Shown here: piece by piece, positions 48,550 through 59,445 of the stretch
Numbering within the stretch: position 1 is the stretch's first letter
Layout of the letters: the number at the start of each line of letters is the position of its first letter
From: Agarophyton chilense
Taxonomy: Eukaryota; Rhodophyta; Florideophyceae; Gracilariales; Gracilariaceae
Length of the DNA: 64,000 nt
Direction: 5' to 3'
Assembly: GCA_030374765.1 (NCBI GenBank)
Contig: JARGXX010000021.1
Location: 434,001 to 498,000 of the forward strand
Position numbers and translations under genes: made by a program
Notes under the pieces: generated by a model
Database searches by the model: none
The model's input: only the letters and a program-made list of their open reading frames with translations
What the model was told of the DNA's origin: nothing

Positions 48550-49980
48550 TCATCCTGAGTGGTCTATTGCGGGTGGTTTGTATTTGGAGGTGAGGAGCTC
48601 CTTGGTTCTTGACCGTCCAATTCGTTGAGGCAGGGGCTGAAAGAGGGAGGATGTTCCTCGCGTCGACCCTCTAAGCGTTTTCCGATGGGGTTTCCGTTTC
48701 TTGCTGAGGATAAGATTCCTCTTCGGGTCGTCCGTGGGGTCTACAATTGCGTGGACCTGTGGGGCTTTGATCGGAGTATCCAAAGGCGTGGCATGGAGAG
48801 AGCTTCCAGGGATCCCTGTGGCTCGTTTCTGTGCCCTGTTGAACATTCCTTCGGATCGCCGCACCCGGTAATTCTCTCCCCTTAAGGCTAGGAGGGTTTT
48901 GCGTGCGTCCTCAGGCAGATACCTCGTGCAGTCACAAGGTTGAACCATTAAAAGGAAAAGTAAGCAGGGCTTTGGGGAGCGAACAAAATCGTCCTTGCGG
49001 GGCGTAAAGGGGGAGTACTTGGGGGTGTGGGTGGTCCAGTGGTCACTGTAGCTCTCTGGGAGGTATATGGTGGGGGCTTGGACGAAGGAGCACTGAAATT
49101 AGCCGCGAATACATCTCCTGAATCGGCGTAATGGAGTGAAGCATCCATGTCCGACTCCGTGGAGCTAACCAAATGGGCTTGGTTGGGTTTAAGCAATGGA
49201 ATTGCGTATCCTCTGGTTATATCAGCGTTGCGCCTGGAAGTCCTGTAGGCTTTTCCATAACCCTCAGCGTAGGTATCGAGCCTTCGGAAGGAGTATTGCG
49301 GGTTTTCCGTGTGGTATTTGCGCACATGTGTCCGAATGGCAGGGATCAATCCCGTGATGTATTGACGTTTAACGCGTCCTTCGGAGAACACGTTTCCACA
49401 TCGGTAAGCCCTCTTCCATAGGTCGTCTGCCAAAGCCGATTCGGTCATGTTGGAGCTCGGCCTAAAGGATATTACTCCCTGGTGGGCATCCATTATAACG
49501 TCATCCGTGGCATAAGTTTCCAAGAGGTAATGAAAAACCTGAGGGTATGATATGAGGAGCTCACCGTCTTGAGCATCCAAGAGGTCAGGTGTAGCAGATA
49601 TCTTCGAAACCACTCGGTCACGCGCCTGTCTTGTAAGGAGGAATCGGAAAAGGTACAGAACGGCGCCATCGTGGACACTGTTCTGACCACAGGCCGTACG
49701 GAACAAACTGAGAATCCTAAGGACAGCAATGGGATCGGAACACGAGAACTTGTCCGTGATGGTTAGTTGCATTTGTTTGGCCCATTTGGCCACTCTTCGA
49801 GCCACCGAACCTGAATATTTCGGGAACCTGTCTACTAGCAGGTCATTCCGGTAGTCTAGAACCTTGAGGAAAAGTTCGTTTGTCGCTGTCACTGATTTGA
49901 GGCCTCGAACGGCAGGTTTTTAAACTTCAAAGTTGGTCGTTTCGGTCGACACTGATTCAGAATTACTCGTGTCCGAATGG
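48550..49980 (-). pseudogene. gag of element C
   Basis: 49892-48948 is a 314-residue capsid frame homologous to A and B (LFLKVLDYRNDLL, KWAKQMQLTI, HYLLETYATDD, DLWKRAYRCGNVF). An upstream in-frame stop near 49920 separates it from a Ser/Thr-rich part. A second piece, 48948-48550, covers the nucleocapsid-side tail (CDCTRYLPEDARKTLL). The zinc knuckle is not complete. Confidence 0.65.
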
Positions 49981-50462
49981 TCTCTTCCTGTACTCCTTCT
50001 GTTTTTCTTTCTCCTGCAGTTACTTCTTTTCTTTCCAGCGGAATAGGGACCTAAAGGATCGATCTATCTATCAGATCCGATGGAGCGCTGAGGTCGCTGT
50101 ACCTCATCTTGTCATTTGTGTAGAACAATCTGTCTCTCTTCTAGACGCAAAGCCTCTTCTGCTCGTAGATTGTCCTTTCATTGGATTTTCTTGATGGTGT
50201 TCCCAGCGAGGGACGGATAATACTGCCACTCCTGGGGGTCCGTTAGTGGTTTGTCATATGGAAGCCGGATGGTTCATTTGTGGAGAGGTCCTAGGGACAG
50301 CGTTGTCTGACTGGCTCGTGACTGCTCCTTGAACTGCCTGAATGAGGGAGACTATGAATAGCTCTGACTCCATGACCTTGGAGACAATTCGCGTAACGAG
50401 GTAATCCGTATGGTCAGCGATCGCCCTGTCCGACTCAAAGCACACGGCTAAAGCTCGAGAAG

Positions 50463-51038
50463 TTGCCTACAGTGAAAAGGGCTAGAATTGTTGCCAGTTG
50501 TGATGAGATAGTTGACGGAAATCTACGAGTCCTAGTTAATTATTTCCTGGCTGATGGCCTGGCCATCTGCATGCACGATCGGTTTTATGCACTACGAGCT
50601 AGAACTACAAAACTGTCGATATATCTTGAGCAGTTGAAGCCTGATATAGATCCGAAGAATACGAATTGTAATTAAGTTCATGACCTTCTGTTCTGAGAAC
50701 GGTTCAGTCGGTAGGTAGTGGGCCTATAGAAGCCCATTCAACAGGAAATGCGAGATCTACGCCCTGCATTGAACAAGATATCGTCGAGAGAAAGTGAAGC
50801 ACTAAGGGCTGGATCAGAGTCTATGGAAAGATCTAGAAAGCTTATAAGTCTGGTGCCCTCCGGTGAAGAGGACTTCGTGGAAGATCGTTTTTGTGAAGCT
50901 ATTCGTATCATATATGATGCCGAAAAGACTGGGATACAACCGCCTCATATACCTGCGGGTCGCTTACTGCGAAGGACAATGAATGGTCTTGAGGGAGTGA
51001 AGAAGAACCTTTACTTTGCCATGTATCATTGTGACTAG
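50463..51038 (+). pseudogene. Coding fragment left of element D, unknown
   Basis: Two plus-strand pieces, 50463-50675 and 50748-51038 (ATG), the second with LRRTMNGLEGVKKNL before a TAG. When element D and one copy of its ATTAA duplication are disregarded, this second piece is in the same frame as the methylase-like fragment starting at 56544. The two may therefore be one old gene split by D. I cannot name the domain. Confidence 0.35.
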
Positions 51039-51049
51039 AAGAACTTGAA

Positions 51050-51054
51050 ATTAA
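51050..51054. other. Target-site duplication ATTAA, left copy (element D)
   Basis: ATTAA directly precedes TGTTGCTCGC and recurs at 56539-56543 after the other LTR. Confidence 0.85.
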
Positions 51055-51440
51055 TGTTGCTCGCGAACGCTACGGAGGACGAGATCCTACACGCGCAGTG
51101 AGTTCAGGCAAAAAGAGAAGGCACAAAGCCTTTGGAAGACTACTCCCAAAGCTGCCTCCCGCTCTCAAAGGTCTGCCAAGGGGAGCGGGCTTTTATCTTG
51201 TAGTTTCCCGCAGCGCGGGAACCGTCGACTGCAACGGCGTGGGTTTCCTTCCAGACGACTGGGCCTCGTTCGCTATCGTTGGGTTTGATCTAACACCCAT
51301 GATTGTGGTTCTCTTGCAAGGCCAGAGACAGCTATCAATCTACTAATTCGAACTACTGAATTTGCTACCTACGGCTTCGTGGGTGGCCCAAATAGATAGA
51401 TATGATACTGTAACAGATAGGACTGCTCGCATAATTAACA
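51055..51440 (-). repeat. 3' LTR of element D
   Basis: TGTTGCTCGC to TAATTAACA. Followed by GTCCCCCAGAAG, a polypurine tract when read on the minus strand. Confidence 0.9.
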
Positions 51441-51530
51441 GTCCCCCAGAAGCAAATGCATCGCTCGATCGTTGGGTTATTACATCTCAGTGGTTCGAGC
51501 AATTCGACTCTGACGTTTTGTACCCGATCT

Positions 51531-51920
51531 CTACACTTCTTCGAGATGTTCGCGTACCAACTCGGGCACGTCCATACTTAGCGGTGAAAGATTCACCCAG
51601 TTGGTTTCGCTTTCCGAGAATCCCTTCCATTTGACGAGGGACTGAATGGAGCCGTCTTTTTGTTGGATATCCGTAAACTCCTCTACTGTTAAGAGCTCGC
51701 TAGGCTGGTAAGCTAGAAGGTCCTTGATTTCTTGTGTCAATGCATAGTTCTTGTTCCGAAAAAACATTAAGCGACGTTCGTGTACCCGTTCTTTCTTCCC
51801 AGTAATAAGGTCTTCCACTTCGAACACATAGTTATCCCGATAAAGCGTAACTCGGAATGGTCCGGGCCACTTGAGCTTTAGCTTAGACCTAGTGTGGTTC
51901 TGAAGCAGTCCACGAAGCAC
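51531..51920 (-). CDS. Integrase C-terminus and chromodomain of element D
   Basis: 129 residues. The first part is a GPF/Y-type segment (LKLKWPGPFRVTLYRDNYVFEV), then ERVHERRLMFF, and from about residue 72 a chromodomain (LTVEEFTDIQQKDG, SLVKWKGFSESETNW, VPELVREHLEE). The W-x-G-F and Trp of the SETNW segment are the usual aromatic positions. The frame ends naturally at 51531. Confidence 0.75.
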   Translation of the reverse strand: MLRGLLQNHTRSKLKLKWPGPFRVTLYRDNYVFEVEDLITGKKERVHERRLMFFRNKNYALTQEIKDLLAYQPSELLTVEEFTDIQQKDGSIQSLVKWKGFSESETNWVNLSPLSMDVPELVREHLEEV

Positions 51921-52193
51921 GAAGTCTCCTTCTGAGAAATTGATAGGACGGATTCCTGTACGGAGATTGGGTGAGTCGACTGCGCTCTTTCACTGTTCAG
52001 CCGATCGCTCTGCACATTCTCTGTGCAGCTTCAACATTGCATTTTGCACCTGTTCTGCGTCCAGAAGAGCTTTAGTCTTTGCTTCGTCGACAGACTTCAC
52101 GCTCTTCACAGTTCCGTCGCGTACAATTGCCAGCAGAAAAGTATCCATAGGTAGACCAGTAAACACTGTCAATGGACACCTTCGACTTAGTCT

Positions 52194-53753
52194 TCAAGTT
52201 GATGAATTGTTTAGAGCGGATTGGACGAGTGGCAAAACGGATTGCCAAGCAGAATGAGGAAGCTGGAATTCGGAAAGTACGGCTTTGCAAGCTCGCAGGA
52301 GTTCTCGGCATACGACTTCGACAGGTCCGTTGCTCCACGGGCAGTATGGGAGAGTAAAGTGATGCTTTGACTTTAAAGCATCCGCAATGAGCTTCAATAG
52401 CTTGTTCTTAAAATGGCTTCCTTTATCTGATAACCACGAATTGGGAATTCCGAAAGAAGAAAACCAATCTATTAGAACTGCTGCAGTAGTCTCGGCGTCC
52501 GCTTCAGAGGTTGTTTTGAGCCACACATATCCGGAAAGGTCATCTTTCACGATTAGAACATAAAGTTGCCCGTGATCTCCACGGGACATAGAACAGTAGT
52601 CGAAATGTATTACCTCGTTTGGTTTGCTGGCATGGAGGGTATGTCCGAGAGGTCTCGGAACCGTCCAGCTGGGTTCTGTGGCGATGCAATGGAAGCATGA
52701 ACCCACAAATTCCTGAGTGTCCTTACGAAGATCTTTCCACCAGAAATGTTCTGAAACAGATTCCAGGGTCGGTTTTAAGGCTGTGTGACCGGCTCGACCA
52801 GTGTGAGATGCGATAAGGAATCTGAGCTGCAGTTGGAGGTCGTTATCGGGTATCCAGATTGCTCCCTCATGCATTTGCCACGGTGGTACATGCTTTGAGA
52901 GTCTCTTTGGTGCCCTTGTAGCGTTGGTACGCTGTGATTTGCATATGTCATCCGAAGAAGGCCAGTCAAAATTCGCGTGTATGCCAGGTTTGATTGGGGC
53001 GGTCAGAAGGGCTTTTATTCTACCCACGTTGGCGATCTGCACCGTTGTCTTTAGACACACTGCCCATCGAGAAAGCATGTCCGCCCAAACGTTCTTTTCT
53101 CCTGGGACGTGCTCTATGACGCAGTGGAAAACACTTAGTTTGAGGGCCCAGCGCATAAGTTTGTTAGCGGGGTGCCGGGCAATACTGGGGTTATTCCCAT
53201 AGGGGTCGTATGTAGAAACCAAGTTCGGGTGGTCCGTGTAGATAGACGAACTCCTTCCTGTGGTGAGATAGTCCATTCGGCACATTGCCTGGACCATCGC
53301 GAATCCTTCCTTCTCCGGTACGCTCCATCGTTCTGCGGATCCTTTGAAAGCACCTGAATGAAAACACATTAGTTCATTTGTTTGGTGTTCAACTGCCATT
53401 CTCGCTTCATGTACCGGGGATTGTGTGAATATAGCTGACCAGTTCGTATCCAACGCGTCGGTGAACAAGCACGTCCTGTAGCCCTCTTTCGGCAGAAAAA
53501 GCTTCGTTGCGTTGTCCAACTGCGTTAAAATCGTGTCGAACGCCTTGTCCTGTGCTGTCCCCCAGGATTCAATGATACGAATCTTCTTGACAACCTTCTT
53601 CGTGCGCTTCCCAGCCTTTTGGTAAGCTTTTTCGAGAAGGTCATGCAACGGCTGGAATGTCTGGCAGTAGTTCGGGATTGAAGATCGCATCCAGTTCGCT
53701 GCACACATCAGCTGTTGAAGTTCATTTTCCATCTGTGGTTTCTTCATATCCAA
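52194..53753 (-). pseudogene. RNase H and integrase of element D
   Basis: 519 residues. RNase H is visible from about 50 to 240 (LFTDALDTNWSA, HVPGEKNVWADMLSRW). The integrase zinc module follows (HTGRAGHTALKPTL ... CFHCIAT), then the core with Asp in VIHFDYCSM, Asp in WLSDKGSHF and Glu in CPWSNGPVEVV. A frame change near 52195 separates the distal integrase, which is readable in other frames down to about 51990. Confidence 0.82.
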
Positions 53754-54830
53754 CAGCGCGCTGAGGTTCCGCAGGTCGAAACTTACTCCTTCCTGGGATG
53801 TGATTCTGCCGCAGAATTTTACCTCCGTGCAAAAAAAATGAATATTTTTCCGGGTTAATCTTGAAACCGATATCTTTGCAGACGGAGAGGAAAGCCTTTA
53901 TATCGGAGAGAAGCTCTTTTTCGGTCTTGGTGTGCGTTAGAAAGTCGTCAAGCCATTGTATCATTCTCTTATCATTCCCAGTGAACTGTTCGCTTGTCAC
54001 AGACTGGAAGTGGTTTCCTGAGTCCGTTCCGCCCTGCAAGGTTCTTGTCGGTGAATAGATTCCGTCAGGGGTCTGTATGTACATAATTTCCTGCGAAATT
54101 TCATCGAGAGGTATCTGCCAATACCCGTGCTTAAAATCTATATTTGCAAAACAGGAGCTTCCGCTGCAGTCTTGGTGTAGCAACTCCAGGTGCGGCATGG
54201 AAGACTGGAGCGGGACTGTTTTAGAATTGGTCCAACGGAGATCAACTGTGAACCGAAGTTTGTCGGTCCCGGGCTTGGGGACAGCTAGCGCTGCACTCGC
54301 CCACCGGGCGCGGGATTCTTGTAGACAGCGCCAATGCTCTCCAACTGTCGTACTGTGTGACTGATGAAGACCCTCTGGTTAGGTGCGTAGCGGCGCTGAG
54401 GCGTACAAAAGCGAGTTATATTGGGCTTGAGCTTCACTGACATTGGACGCACCTTTGCCGGGGGTTCTGACCCCAGCTTGATTCGAAAACAGTTGCGGAA
54501 CTCTTTCAATAGTAGCCTGAGTGTCTTCGATCCTCCTGTAGACATGCCGTTGCGCCTGGCGTCCTTGACATCCGTATTGACGGCTGCGTCGTTAGAATCC
54601 TTCGAATCAGTTCCAAACCCGGCTTGTAGGCATTCCGGCGGCTCTACAGGATCATCTTCAAGGTCTTGATAGCTTAATACCTTGAAAACAGTTGCGGAAA
54701 GACGGGCTTCTACAGCCTTTAGCTCTTCTTCGGTCATCCCATCGATGGCTTGCACCACCTTCTGAAGGTGTTTTCTCAGGTCTAAACCAATGACTCTGAG
54801 CAGCGGACGCCCTAGTAGAACGTCTTCCAT
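53722..54830 (-). pseudogene. Reverse transcriptase and linker of element D
   Basis: 54830-54285 is the protease-RT linker (EDVLLGRPLLRVIGLDL, ending YKNPAP). After a shift near 54290, 54198-53722 carries FANIDFKHGYWQIPL, IYSPTRTLQGG, the polymerase motif IQWLDDFLTH and INPEKYSFF. The catalytic Asp pair is present. Overlaps the next frame by about 30 bases. Confidence 0.8.
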
Positions 54831-54851
54831 ATCCTCGTCAGCAACAAGGAA

Positions 54852-56108
54852 TTACACGTTGCGAATACGCACTGGGAGTCCGGTGTTTGGGAGAATTATA
54901 GTGAACGAAAGATGAATTTTCCCAGAGGCTGTTGACTTCCCATTCTCTACACCACCCTTGACTGCGGGTTCTAGCACCATTGGCTCCTTGAAACGTTCGT
55001 AGGGAGTGTCTGGGTGTTTGTCACGGATGGCTCGGAACAAAGTAGTTGAAATGGTTGAGAAGTCAGCGCCGAAGTCACCCAAAGCTACTTCTTCGACGTC
55101 GTTCAATACTACTACTGTAAGTCGTCCTTCTTCCTCGTCTGGGGTTGTTTTGGAGCCTGAACGGATGGCTGAGATCTTCGCGTCCTTCTTCCGGTTCTTC
55201 TTCTCTTCCCAGTGCTTGACCAGCAGTTCCCGCTGCTTCGCCTTTGAAGTAACGGGGCACTTTCGTATGGGGTGGACACCCTTACACTCTTCCTTATTAA
55301 GGCATGGCTTATTCCACTCTTTGCTGGTTCCGGCTCCGAGATTTACATCTCGTGACGGATTTTTGCTCGGTCCTTCGCGGTACGCACCATCTGCCCTATG
55401 TTTCTTGCATACGTACTCCGGACGGTGTGAGTTGTCGCTACCGCGATGCTGAGGATGTGAGTTGTGCTTCCTTTTGAGCTTGGAGGTGGCGTTCTGGACT
55501 GCATGCACCTGATCAGCGAGATGCGCTAGCGTATTCGCGAAGAACGTCAGATCACTCTTCTGTGCGGACGTCCACATCCCCATCCGATCTCTGAGGAGCT
55601 GCTTACGCTCCGGCGGCTGCAATTTATATGCCAGTTTGATGATCAGTTGCTTGCATCTGTCTGATTCAGTAACGACTTCGGACGCATTGTGCTCGTCGAG
55701 GGCAGTAATGATATCCAAGACGAATTGTTTGGCCGCTCCAGACGGGTCCTAAGGCCAAGCAGTGTACCGCACCCCGGCAATTGCTTCTTCGACACGTTCG
55801 TTGAGATCCCGAGACAACCGCTGCAGACGGGATTGGAACCAGTTTTCTACTGCTTCACCTGTCGCCTCCTCTGCTTTCGTGGCTCCATGGATTCGCTTCA
55901 AGATGCAAAGACTGTGAAGCAGTTTCGGTTTGACACATTGTCGGATAGTTGCAGCCTTTATCTTCTGATTCGATGTCCTACCGGTGTTGATGTCGTTTAC
56001 ACGCTCCACATAGGCGACATAGTAGGTCTGAAACTTGATCAGCTCCGGCTGTGTTGCACTCGACAGTGTGGGTGCCTGGATCGTATTTACCAGCCCGTAC
56101 GTAGACAT
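54852..56108 (-). pseudogene. gag and protease of element D
   Basis: A single frame from Met 56108 with one TAG at 55749-55751 and a TAA at 54852. It contains a capsid-like N-terminal half, a nucleocapsid-like Cys/His segment (CLNKEECKGVHPIRKC) at about 55260-55310, a Lys/Arg-rich stretch, and a retropepsin-like region in which the expected D-S-G reads GDFGADFSTIS. The Ser-to-Phe change may abolish activity. Confidence 0.7.
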
Positions 56109-56152
56109 TTCGTTTCCGTGCGATACGATATGATTTTTTAATCAAAGCGCTT

Positions 56153-56538
56153 TGTTGCTCGCGAACGCTACGGAAGACAAGATCCTACACGCGCAGTGGG
56201 GTCAGCCAAAAAGAGAAGGCACAAGGCCTTTAGAAGACTACTCCAAAAGCTGCCTCCCGCTCTCAAAGGTCTGCAAAGGAGAGCGGGCTTTTATCTTATA
56301 GTTTCCCGCAGCGCGGGAACCGTTGGCTGCAACGGCGTGGGTGGCCTTCCAGACGACTGCGTCTTGCTCGCTCTCGTTGGGTCTGATCTAACAGCCATGA
56401 TTGTGGTTCTCTTGCAAGGCCAGAGACAGCTATCAATCTACTAATTCAAACTACTGAATTTGCTACTTACGGCTTCGTGGGTGGCCTGAAAAGATAGATA
56501 TGATACTGTAACAGATAGTATTGCTCTCATAATTAACA
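56153..56538 (-). repeat. 5' LTR of element D
   Basis: Same ends as 51055-51440. The minus strand just inside the LTR reads AAGCGCTTTGATTAAA; no TGG-type primer-binding site is present within ten bases. Confidence 0.9.
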
Positions 56539-56543
56539 ATTAA
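56539..56543. other. Target-site duplication ATTAA, right copy (element D)
   Basis: Pairs with 51050-51054. Confidence 0.85.
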
Positions 56544-57319
56544 CCCACGAGTCCTTAGGAACAGAAATCAGGGTCACTCTGGGATGTACACAGCTTGTTG
56601 TAAGGGACCCTTTTTGTAACGCACGGCGTGCTTAGAACAATTCAAATAGCAATCATGACCGGTTATCATAGAGCGAAATGGAGAGGACGGCTGCAACAAT
56701 AAATGCAGTACGTCGTTCGGAGCGTCACTAAATCATCTTCTGTGCTATTGAGCAATTTGGGTAATGGTACTAGATCCTCAATGATTCTGTGAGGGAGTTT
56801 CATACGGTCCGTAATCAGAATGAAAGGCGTACTCCCGTTAAAAAGTTGAAACCGATGTTCAGGGTGGACAAATGCTCTCTCATATTCGTTCATGAACCTT
56901 TATCTCACATGAAGGACCCCCGAAATTCTAATATCTTCTCCATAACAGAGTACGCTATTAACGTGGTGAATAAGGGGTTGAGGTGTGTAGAAGAGAGAAG
57001 CAAAATCTTGCTAGAAAGTTTCAACTACGCCCTCTCTACTATAGAGCCCTTCAAAAATGTTATGGACACGGTTCCAAAGACGAGAAAAGGAGAGATTTTA
57101 ACCCGAAAATTGATTACGGAGGAAGATTTAATGAGGCAGTATATACACCCGGAACAGAAACCAAGAAGTCTTATAAAGGGGCTGGTGTCTCGTTTCACTT
57201 GTCCCGGAGACACTGTCGTCGATTTTTTTGCAGGAACTTTCACAATTGCAATTGATCGCCCGTTGCTTCTGAATCATCGAGAGTTCATAGGGTGTGAGCT
57301 TGACGCCGTATGCTTCTGA
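56544..57319 (+). pseudogene. DNA methylase-like fragment (N4/N6 amino-methyltransferase type)
   Basis: The best part is 56789-57319. It has FSITEYAINVVNKG, then HPEQKPRSLIKGLV, GDTVVDFFAGTFT and REFIGCELD. The order QKP, then GDTV-D-FAG-x-T, then FIG-x-E is that of beta-class amino-methyltransferases, in which the D-x-FAG-x-G segment binds S-adenosylmethionine. Here the last Gly-equivalent is Phe. The catalytic DPP(Y/F/W) motif should lie upstream; a VLDP is readable in another frame near 56763, so the N-terminal part seems frameshifted. The gene looks dead. It could derive from a DIRS-like element, some of which carry such methylases, or from another transposon. Confidence 0.55.
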
Positions 57320-57474
57320 AATGCAGGACAACATGTGTTGGTGGAGATGGCCTGTGCGATAGACCGTAGAGACACTGACAATTTCGTGAACCAGAGCACC
57401 CTAAAGACATCGAGACGGATTGTAGAAGCATTACCTTTGAGCAGAAGACCTACGAAGACTTGGAGGCCTCCGAA

Positions 57475-58221
57475 ATGAGTTCCACTTTATCAACTTTTAC
57501 CTCTACACATCGTCGTGTGCCTTCAGAACGTCTCAAGAGACGCTTTTTTCATGAAATCGGGTTGTCACACAGCAGTCTGAGACTGGAGAGACACCTACAG
57601 AGGGGCCTTAGACGTACTCATGTGGATGCCACCCTTGCTCAAGACACCACCAAGTATCGCGTAAGATCGTCACCGTCTACAATCAGGCACCCGACAGCTG
57701 GGATGGGAGGGTTTAGGGCTTTGCTGTTTCTGGCTGGGGATGTAATTTGTCACTTCTTCGGGACGCTGGTGTATCACGATTTGGGCAAGGGGCATGAAGT
57801 GCATACCACGTATGGGAAAAGAATGCCTGGGACAACGTTCACACGATTCCGACGGTATTGTATGGAAACGGAGCTAAACGGGGATGTGTTTCTTTGTCTC
57901 ACAGGGAATGCAGGTGATAATATAAAGAAGCGAGTAGTGTGGGTCGTTTTTGCACCGTTTTGTATGGCAGGGATAGTCAATGACCCTATATACAATGAAG
58001 GGGATGCAGACTTCGACTTAGTTTCACGTCGCAACGCTCGTCGGAGATTTGACAATGTGATGATTAGAAATGTGAAGGCTTCCGTAAGTACCTTCAAATA
58101 ATTGGAAGCACCCGAGCTACTTTATATGGTGGCAAACATTGACATTGAAGCAGACCAAGAGCTGTTCTTGAACTATGGCTCTCTTTATGACAGACAAATT
58201 CTCCTGTCTGCTGAGATGTAA
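57475..58221 (+). pseudogene. SET-domain-like fragment
   Basis: From ATG 57475, one frame with a single TAA at 58099-58101 and end at 58219-58221. GDVICHFFGTLVYHD resembles the start of a SET domain, AGIVNDPIYNEGDADF the central asparagine segment (NHSC..PN in canonical members) and ANIDIEADQELFLNYGSLYD the C-terminal E-x-x-x-NYG motif. SET domains transfer methyl groups to lysine, usually on histones. It follows the methylase fragment on the same strand, 156 bases on. Probably a broken gene of the same mobile or host unit. Confidence 0.5.
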
Positions 58222-58515
58222 GCATGGAATGAGGTCAAAGTGACACGAAATTTGGTTTTTTCTAAGGAGAGAGGAGTACGTAGAATAGTAGTAATAAGAC
58301 AGTCCTGAAGTATGGGAGTTTGCACCACAGTAAAGAAGAGGAAGAAGGACAAATATGTTTACCTCACCTATTAGAAATGTATAAAGGCAAATACATATCA
58401 CGGTGATATCCATACACATATTGTGTTTACGGAGAGCACCGTGATACAGTACAATGTCTACGGACAGGACGACTGAGCGAGCCACGTGCATAAAAAATAT
58501 TGGTAATGGAAACCT

Positions 58516-58860
58516 ATGGTAAGCATCCCAAAAGCGTTACACCGGAAACGCCGGAACTCTGAACCCTTTTCGTGCCCGACTAGCCACAAAATCGTCACTG
58601 CCTTGTGTTCGGGTCAAAAATTCGTCTTAGGGAACAAAATGGTGCCAAAGAAGAGAAAAAGAACTGCTCTTTCTGCTGGGGATGTCGAAGACACACGTTT
58701 AAGGCGCCAGTCAAAAGCTCTGCCGAGGGCGAGGCCTAGTACGAAGGGAAACGCGAAAACTCACGCTTTAACTGGAAACCAAAGTCTCTGTTCTCATACT
58801 GCAAGGGATACAACTAATAGGAACTCCCGCGTACTTCCCTGCGCTGTACTACAGCGGTAA
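58516..58860 (+). CDS. Hypothetical basic protein
   Basis: 114 residues from an ATG, rich in Arg/Lys, Ser and Thr (VPKKRKRTALS, LRRQSKALPRARPS). It looks disordered, with a possible nuclear localisation signal near residue 44. No family recognised. It may be a piece of the same unit as the methylase and SET fragments. Confidence 0.3.
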   Translation: MVSIPKALHRKRRNSEPFSCPTSHKIVTALCSGQKFVLGNKMVPKKRKRTALSAGDVEDTRLRRQSKALPRARPSTKGNAKTHALTGNQSLCSHTARDTTNRNSRVLPCAVLQR

Positions 58861-58980
58861 ACCAGACCCCGGGAGGGTATCACGGACAAGCCATGCAATG
58901 ACGGTGCAGGTGAAGTTGAAGACGAAAGGGTTGGTGATGATGGGAAACGACTGACTGGTGCAACTTGGCCAGCGGTAAGT

Positions 58981-59445
58981 ATGGGGTGTAGTCCTCAATC
59001 TGCACCGAAAGAAGCCACTAGCAGGTTGACGAAGGGTACATTCGAAAGCAAGGAATACGGGAACAATAAACAAATGACGATGAGGACGAGGAGAAGTAAA
59101 GTTCTTTTGGATGACATTGACAGTGACGTACCCACTCCGGCTCCAAGTGTGAGTGTGAACACGAAGAGAAAGATTGAAGAAAAGTGGGAGGTAACGAACC
59201 CCAGCACTGTTGGAATACGTAATGGAGAGATCCGAACGCAGAATACGTTGAAGGTGGGTGGCAGGAGTGCTACTATGGTAGAGAAGGAAGGATGTACAAA
59301 GAGTATTGGGCCGATTAGAAGTGGATATGGGGACGAGGTAGAGGTTTTGATGGATTTGAATTTGGTATGGAGGCCACCTCGGGAGAAAAGCACGGTAGAG
59401 GATAAGGGAAGAAACATGAAACTAGCATCAAACGCTCCAACATAG
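58981..59445 (+). CDS. Hypothetical charged protein
   Basis: 154 residues from an ATG, rich in Lys, Glu, Ser and Thr (MTMRTRRSKVLLDDIDSD, VNTKRKIEEKWEV). No domain recognised. A GTAAGT just before the start could be a splice donor, so this may be part of a larger gene with the preceding frame. Confidence 0.3.
   Translation: MGCSPQSAPKEATSRLTKGTFESKEYGNNKQMTMRTRRSKVLLDDIDSDVPTPAPSVSVNTKRKIEEKWEVTNPSTVGIRNGEIRTQNTLKVGGRSATMVEKEGCTKSIGPIRSGYGDEVEVLMDLNLVWRPPREKSTVEDKGRNMKLASNAPT

Larger units (their letters stand above)
41390..50060 (-). mobile_element. Element C: third gypsy chromovirus-like element, 5'-truncated
   Basis: Gag-pol on the minus strand with the same order as A and B: gag (about 49980-48550), protease, RT, RNase H, integrase (to 44869), chromodomain (44741-44349), and a plus-strand accessory frame (42081-43989). 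A 3' LTR-like end at about 41650 is followed by a purine-rich tract on the minus strand. No matching 5' LTR is found between 50060 and 51055, so the 5' end is lost. Proteins are clearly diverged from A and B. End coordinates are estimates. Confidence 0.75.
51055..56538 (-). mobile_element. Element D: gypsy element of a different lineage
   Basis: 5484 bases with two 386-base LTRs and an ATTAA target duplication. Gag-pol is on the minus strand. Its polymerase and integrase are unlike those of A-C: WLDD instead of YLDD and a CPWSNGPVE integrase motif, a type I associate with gypsy elements of oomycetes and other protists. A chromodomain closes pol. I count about thirty LTR differences by eye (about 92 percent identity), so D is older than B. 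Stops and shifts make it defective. There is no antisense accessory frame. Confidence 0.9.
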
